From LiPW-15 sp964530925 (GTDB lineage: Bacteria > Patescibacteriota > Minisyncoccia > UBA6257 > 2-01-FULL-56-20): 13,962 bases of DNA. The DNA lies in NCBI GenBank assembly GCA_964530925.1, contig CAZHBZ010000013.1, positions 1 to 13,962 on the forward strand. The letters are read 5' to 3'. The notes beneath the pieces were generated by a model. The model made no database searches, was not told where the DNA came from, and worked only from the letters and a program-made list of their open reading frames with translations. This document shows positions 12,014 to 13,962 of the stretch, one piece after another (position 1 is the first letter of the stretch; each line of letters begins with the position of its first letter). Both the position numbers and the translations under genes were made by a program.

Positions 12014-13218
12014 AATCCCGCTCCTCATTCACGTTAATAGAATTGCTCGTAGTTCTGGCGATTGTCGCTATCTTAAGCGTCGTCGTCATCATGACCCTGA
12101 ACCCCTCGGAACTCCTGAAGCAAGCTAGAGACTCGAACAGACTCTCTGACCTCGGAACCTTGAATACCGCTCTAGCCGCCTACGAGGCAGACGTAAACCA
12201 GGGATTTATGGGCACTTCGTCAGTTGTCTACGTCTCCATCCCCGATACTTCTCCCACCTGCGCAAACCTAGGACTTCCCACCTCTACCGGCGCCGGTTTT
12301 ACCTACCATTGCGTCACAAGCCAAAACCTCAAGAACTCCGATGGCACAGGCTGGATACCGGTTAACTTCTCCCAGATCTCCTTTGGAAGCCCCATCTCAT
12401 CTCTGCCCGTAGACCCAATTAACACCACTTCTTCCGGAAACTACTATACCTATGTCTCTGGTGGTTCTTTCATCCTGACCGCAATCCCGGAGTCTCAAAA
12501 ACAAAAGACAGCTCTCTCTTCCAATCCCAATATTTCCAATTATCCCGGAGTCATAGCCACGGGAAACAATCTCTCCCTCTCACCCCTCTACAATCCAAGC
12601 GGGTTGGTGGGATATTGGAACTTCGATGGAGACGCAATCGATTCTTCTGGATACGGGAACCATGGCGCGTGGAACGGAACTTCCACCGAAAGATATGTCA
12701 CTGGCAAGGTCGGTTCTTACGCCGGGCAATTCAATGGAATCAATGATTACGTGAGCTGTAACGGGGATAATGTTTTAAAAATAGAAGGAAATCTTACGAT
12801 AAGCGTCTGGGCATATTTTAATCAGTTTAAGGACTATGGTTATATCGTGCTCAAAACCACTGGAGGAGGAAACATCGGCGTAAACTATAGAATGATGTCG
12901 GGAGCGACCAATATAAATGGGCTGATTGCGAACGGCTCCGCAAGCAATGTTCTCAGCTCTACCCAGGCAGCAAATGGCATAAGTGTCGGCAACTGGGTTT
13001 TTCTAACCTTTACGGCAGACGGAGGCAACTTAAAATTTTACGTCGACGGCAAATTTAAATTTTCTGCGGTTCAAAATATTACCCCGGTAGGAAGCTCGCA
13101 CACAATGAATATTTCGAATAGCACAAATGGCATTGATGGGAACCTCGATGATGTCCGTATTTATAATCGCGCGCTTTCCGCCGCGGAAGTTTCGGCGTTA
13201 TATAACGCGACGAAATAG
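12007..13218 (+). CDS. Type IV pilin-like protein with C-terminal LamG domain
   Basis: 403 residues. Residues 1-30 are a prepilin signal and assembly helix: MLKSRSS|FTLIELLVVLAIVA, with E12 at the mature Glu5 position, so it should be processed by a prepilin peptidase and built into, or capped onto, a filament. Residues 31-198 are a pilin-type globular region (LLKQARDSNRLSDLGTLNTA). Residues 199-401 are a LamG/concanavalin-like jelly roll: GLVGYWNFDGDAIDSSGYGN, TISVWAYF, GNWVFLTFTADGGNLKFYVD, and LDDVRIYNRALSAAEVSALY. LamG folds often bind glycans or proteins, so an adhesive pilus-tip role is plausible (inference). The ATG overlaps the stop of the broken pilin frame; no Shine-Dalgarno. Codons up to about 12600 favour pyrimidine-rich choices (CTC, CTA, TCC, ACC), unlike the LamG half and rpoBC, which hints at a mosaic gene. 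Confidence 0.88.
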   Translation: MLKSRSSFTLIELLVVLAIVAILSVVVIMTLNPSELLKQARDSNRLSDLGTLNTALAAYEADVNQGFMGTSSVVYVSIPDTSPTCANLGLPTSTGAGFTYHCVTSQNLKNSDGTGWIPVNFSQISFGSPISSLPVDPINTTSSGNYYTYVSGGSFILTAIPESQKQKTALSSNPNISNYPGVIATGNNLSLSPLYNPSGLVGYWNFDGDAIDSSGYGNHGAWNGTSTERYVTGKVGSYAGQFNGINDYVSCNGDNVLKIEGNLTISVWAYFNQFKDYGYIVLKTTGGGNIGVNYRMMSGATNINGLIANGSASNVLSSTQAANGISVGNWVFLTFTADGGNLKFYVDGKFKFSAVQNITPVGSSHTMNISNSTNGIDGNLDDVRIYNRALSAAEVSALYNATK

Positions 13219-13291
13219 GCCATTAGTATTCTGTATGGGGTATGATGCGTTAAGTATTTATACCTGATACTAAATACTCTATACTAAATAT
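13219..13291. repeat. Two-armed heptad array between pilin and PAP2 genes
   Basis: Beginning at the base after the pilin stop, units of 7 nt run in register: GCCATTA, GTATTCT, GTATGGG, GTATGAT, GCGTTAA and GTATTTA (13219-13260). The phase then turns into the inverted form NNNATAC: TTTATAC (13257), CTGATAC, TAAATAC and TCTATAC, then the variant TAAATAT (13285-13291). The GTAT and ATAC cores are complementary while the three spacer bases vary. Nearly the whole 80-nt gap is made of units; the PAP2 ATG follows 7 nt after the last. Confidence 0.75.
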
Positions 13292-13298
13292 TATAAAA

Positions 13299-13886
13299 AT
13301 GAATCAGCAAATATTCGATTTTTTTCATAATCTTTCCGGACGAGGTGCGTTTTTGGATGCGGGGATAATATTTTTTGCCAAGTACCTCACTTATTTTTTG
13401 GTCATTGCGCTTGTCATCTGGTTATTCTCCAAAGACTCCCGCAAGCGCCTTTTTCTTTTCGCGGAGCTTTCTATCGCGGCCATAGCGGCGAGGGGACTCA
13501 TAACAGAATGGATTCGCTTTGCCTATTACAACGCGAGGCCTTTCGAGGCGTTTGGATTCCAAAGCTTAATTCCGGAGTCAGGCGCGTCGTTTCCTTCGGG
13601 ACATACAACCTTTCTTTTCGCGTTGGGACTTGTTGTCTGGCTTTATAACCGGAAATTCGGTTATTGGTTTTTGGGGCTCTCCTTCGTGGTCGGTATTGCT
13701 CGCATTGCTTCTGGGGTGCATTGGCCTTTGGACATTTTGGGCGGAATTATTGTAGGATTGCTTTCGGCGATTTTTATTCACAAGCTTTTGAAGCCGTATT
13801 GGGAAAGGCTTGCAAGGCCAAAAGAGAAAATCGTGGAGATTGAAGAGATAGATATCGTAGAAGTAGAAATCGAAAACCCGCAGTAA
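13299..13886 (+). CDS. PAP2-family membrane lipid phosphatase
   Basis: 195 residues with about five or six membrane segments. The three PAP2 signature blocks are present: R73-x6-R80-P81 (the first basic residue is Arg where Lys is usual), PSGH at 99-102 (SFPSGHTTF), and R135-x5-H141-x3-D145 (ARIASGVHWPLD). H102 and H141 would be the catalytic pair and the basic residues the phosphate holders. Members remove phosphate from undecaprenyl pyrophosphate, phosphatidate or similar lipids; recycling of the wall-lipid carrier is the likeliest job but cannot be proved from sequence. An acidic tail rich in Glu and Ile (176-192) follows. ATG 13299 has no Shine-Dalgarno and sits after the heptad array. 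The stop TAA falls in the loop of the terminator. Confidence 0.92.
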   Translation: MNQQIFDFFHNLSGRGAFLDAGIIFFAKYLTYFLVIALVIWLFSKDSRKRLFLFAELSIAAIAARGLITEWIRFAYYNARPFEAFGFQSLIPESGASFPSGHTTFLFALGLVVWLYNRKFGYWFLGLSFVVGIARIASGVHWPLDILGGIIVGLLSAIFIHKLLKPYWERLARPKEKIVEIEEIDIVEVEIENPQ

Positions 13887-13902
13887 TGCGGGTTTCTTTT
13901 TT
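13874..13902 (+). terminator. Intrinsic terminator overlapping the PAP2 stop codon
   Basis: AAACCCGCA (13874-13882) pairs over 9 bp with TGCGGGTTT (13887-13895) around GTAA, which contains the last two bases before and the whole of the TAA stop (13884-13886); TCTTTTTT follows. The 5' arm codes for the last residues of the protein. The reverse strand has A-rich flanks on the coding side, so it could also act weakly on the facing tRNA transcript. Confidence 0.88.
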
Positions 13903-13923
13903 CTTTGTATCCGTTAGCCATTT

Positions 13924-13962
13924 TGGTGCCGGGGGCGGGACTTGAACCCGCAAGGGGGTTAC
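13924..13962 (-). tRNA. tRNA 3' end (partial), probably tRNA-Leu
   Basis: Read on the minus strand, the fragment shows a T arm GCGGG-TTCAAGT-CCCGC, then the 3' acceptor strand CCCCGGC, discriminator A and an encoded CCA ending at 13924. The preceding GTAACCCCCTT looks like the loop and 3' strand of a long variable arm, so it is a class II tRNA (Leu, Ser or Tyr). An acceptor beginning GCCGGGG is typical of Leu. The anticodon lies outside the window. It is convergent with the PAP2 gene. Confidence 0.85.

Noticed and set aside
13219..13291. CRISPR-like array
   Set aside because: Units are 7 nt with no spacers of 25-40 nt and no cas genes nearby.

Overview
The window looks like a chromosomal fragment of a Candidate Phyla Radiation bacterium (Patescibacteria, probably Parcubacteria-like). 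The grounds are indirect: a type IV pilin-like protein fused to a LamG domain, a membrane protein with a CFDxxxNQxxDGxDCGG cysteine motif, compact housekeeping proteins, an rpsF-ssb-rpsR cluster with no rplI after it, and intergenic DNA full of short palindromic and heptad repeats. No rRNA is present to confirm the placement. All protein genes are on the + strand; the only minus-strand gene is a partial tRNA at the right edge.

Layout. 1-326: C-terminal end of a family 2-like glycosyltransferase. 327-513: gap with repeated CCGTTAGAA words and an inverted copy. 514-3415: an envelope cluster (single-pass Cys-motif protein, RodA/FtsW-type glycosyltransferase, MltG-type lytic transglycosylase; the last two overlap by 23 nt), closed by a weak terminator. 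3509-10285: one uninterrupted 2258-codon gene in which RNA polymerase beta and beta-prime are fused end to end. Only 7 nt later come rpsF, ssb and rpsR, ending at a strong terminator (11725-11755). 11756-13298: a repeat-rich accessory segment with a 34-bp perfect palindrome, a broken pilin 5' end read into a hairpin repeat, an intact pilin-LamG gene, and a heptad array. 13299-13886: a PAP2-type lipid phosphatase whose stop codon sits in the loop of its own terminator. 13924-13962: 3' end of a tRNA, probably Leu, on the minus strand.

How the genes relate. RodA polymerises peptidoglycan from lipid II, MltG cuts nascent strands, and the PAP2 protein may recycle undecaprenyl pyrophosphate, so three genes concern wall synthesis. 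The middle is information processing: RNA polymerase core, ribosomal proteins bS6 and bS18, and SSB. The pilin-LamG protein is probably a surface filament or tip adhesin.

Most notable points: (1) the rpoB-rpoC fusion, whose junction lies on a T5 run where one extra T would give a normal rpoB stop and an rpoC ATG behind a well-spaced GGGAGG; (2) a degenerate heptanucleotide repeat (GTATNNN or GTAGNNN) directly after three stop codons, in one case turning into its inverted form; (3) the broken pilin leader whose frame overlaps the intact pilin start; (4) apparent absence of Shine-Dalgarno sequences at every other start in the window.
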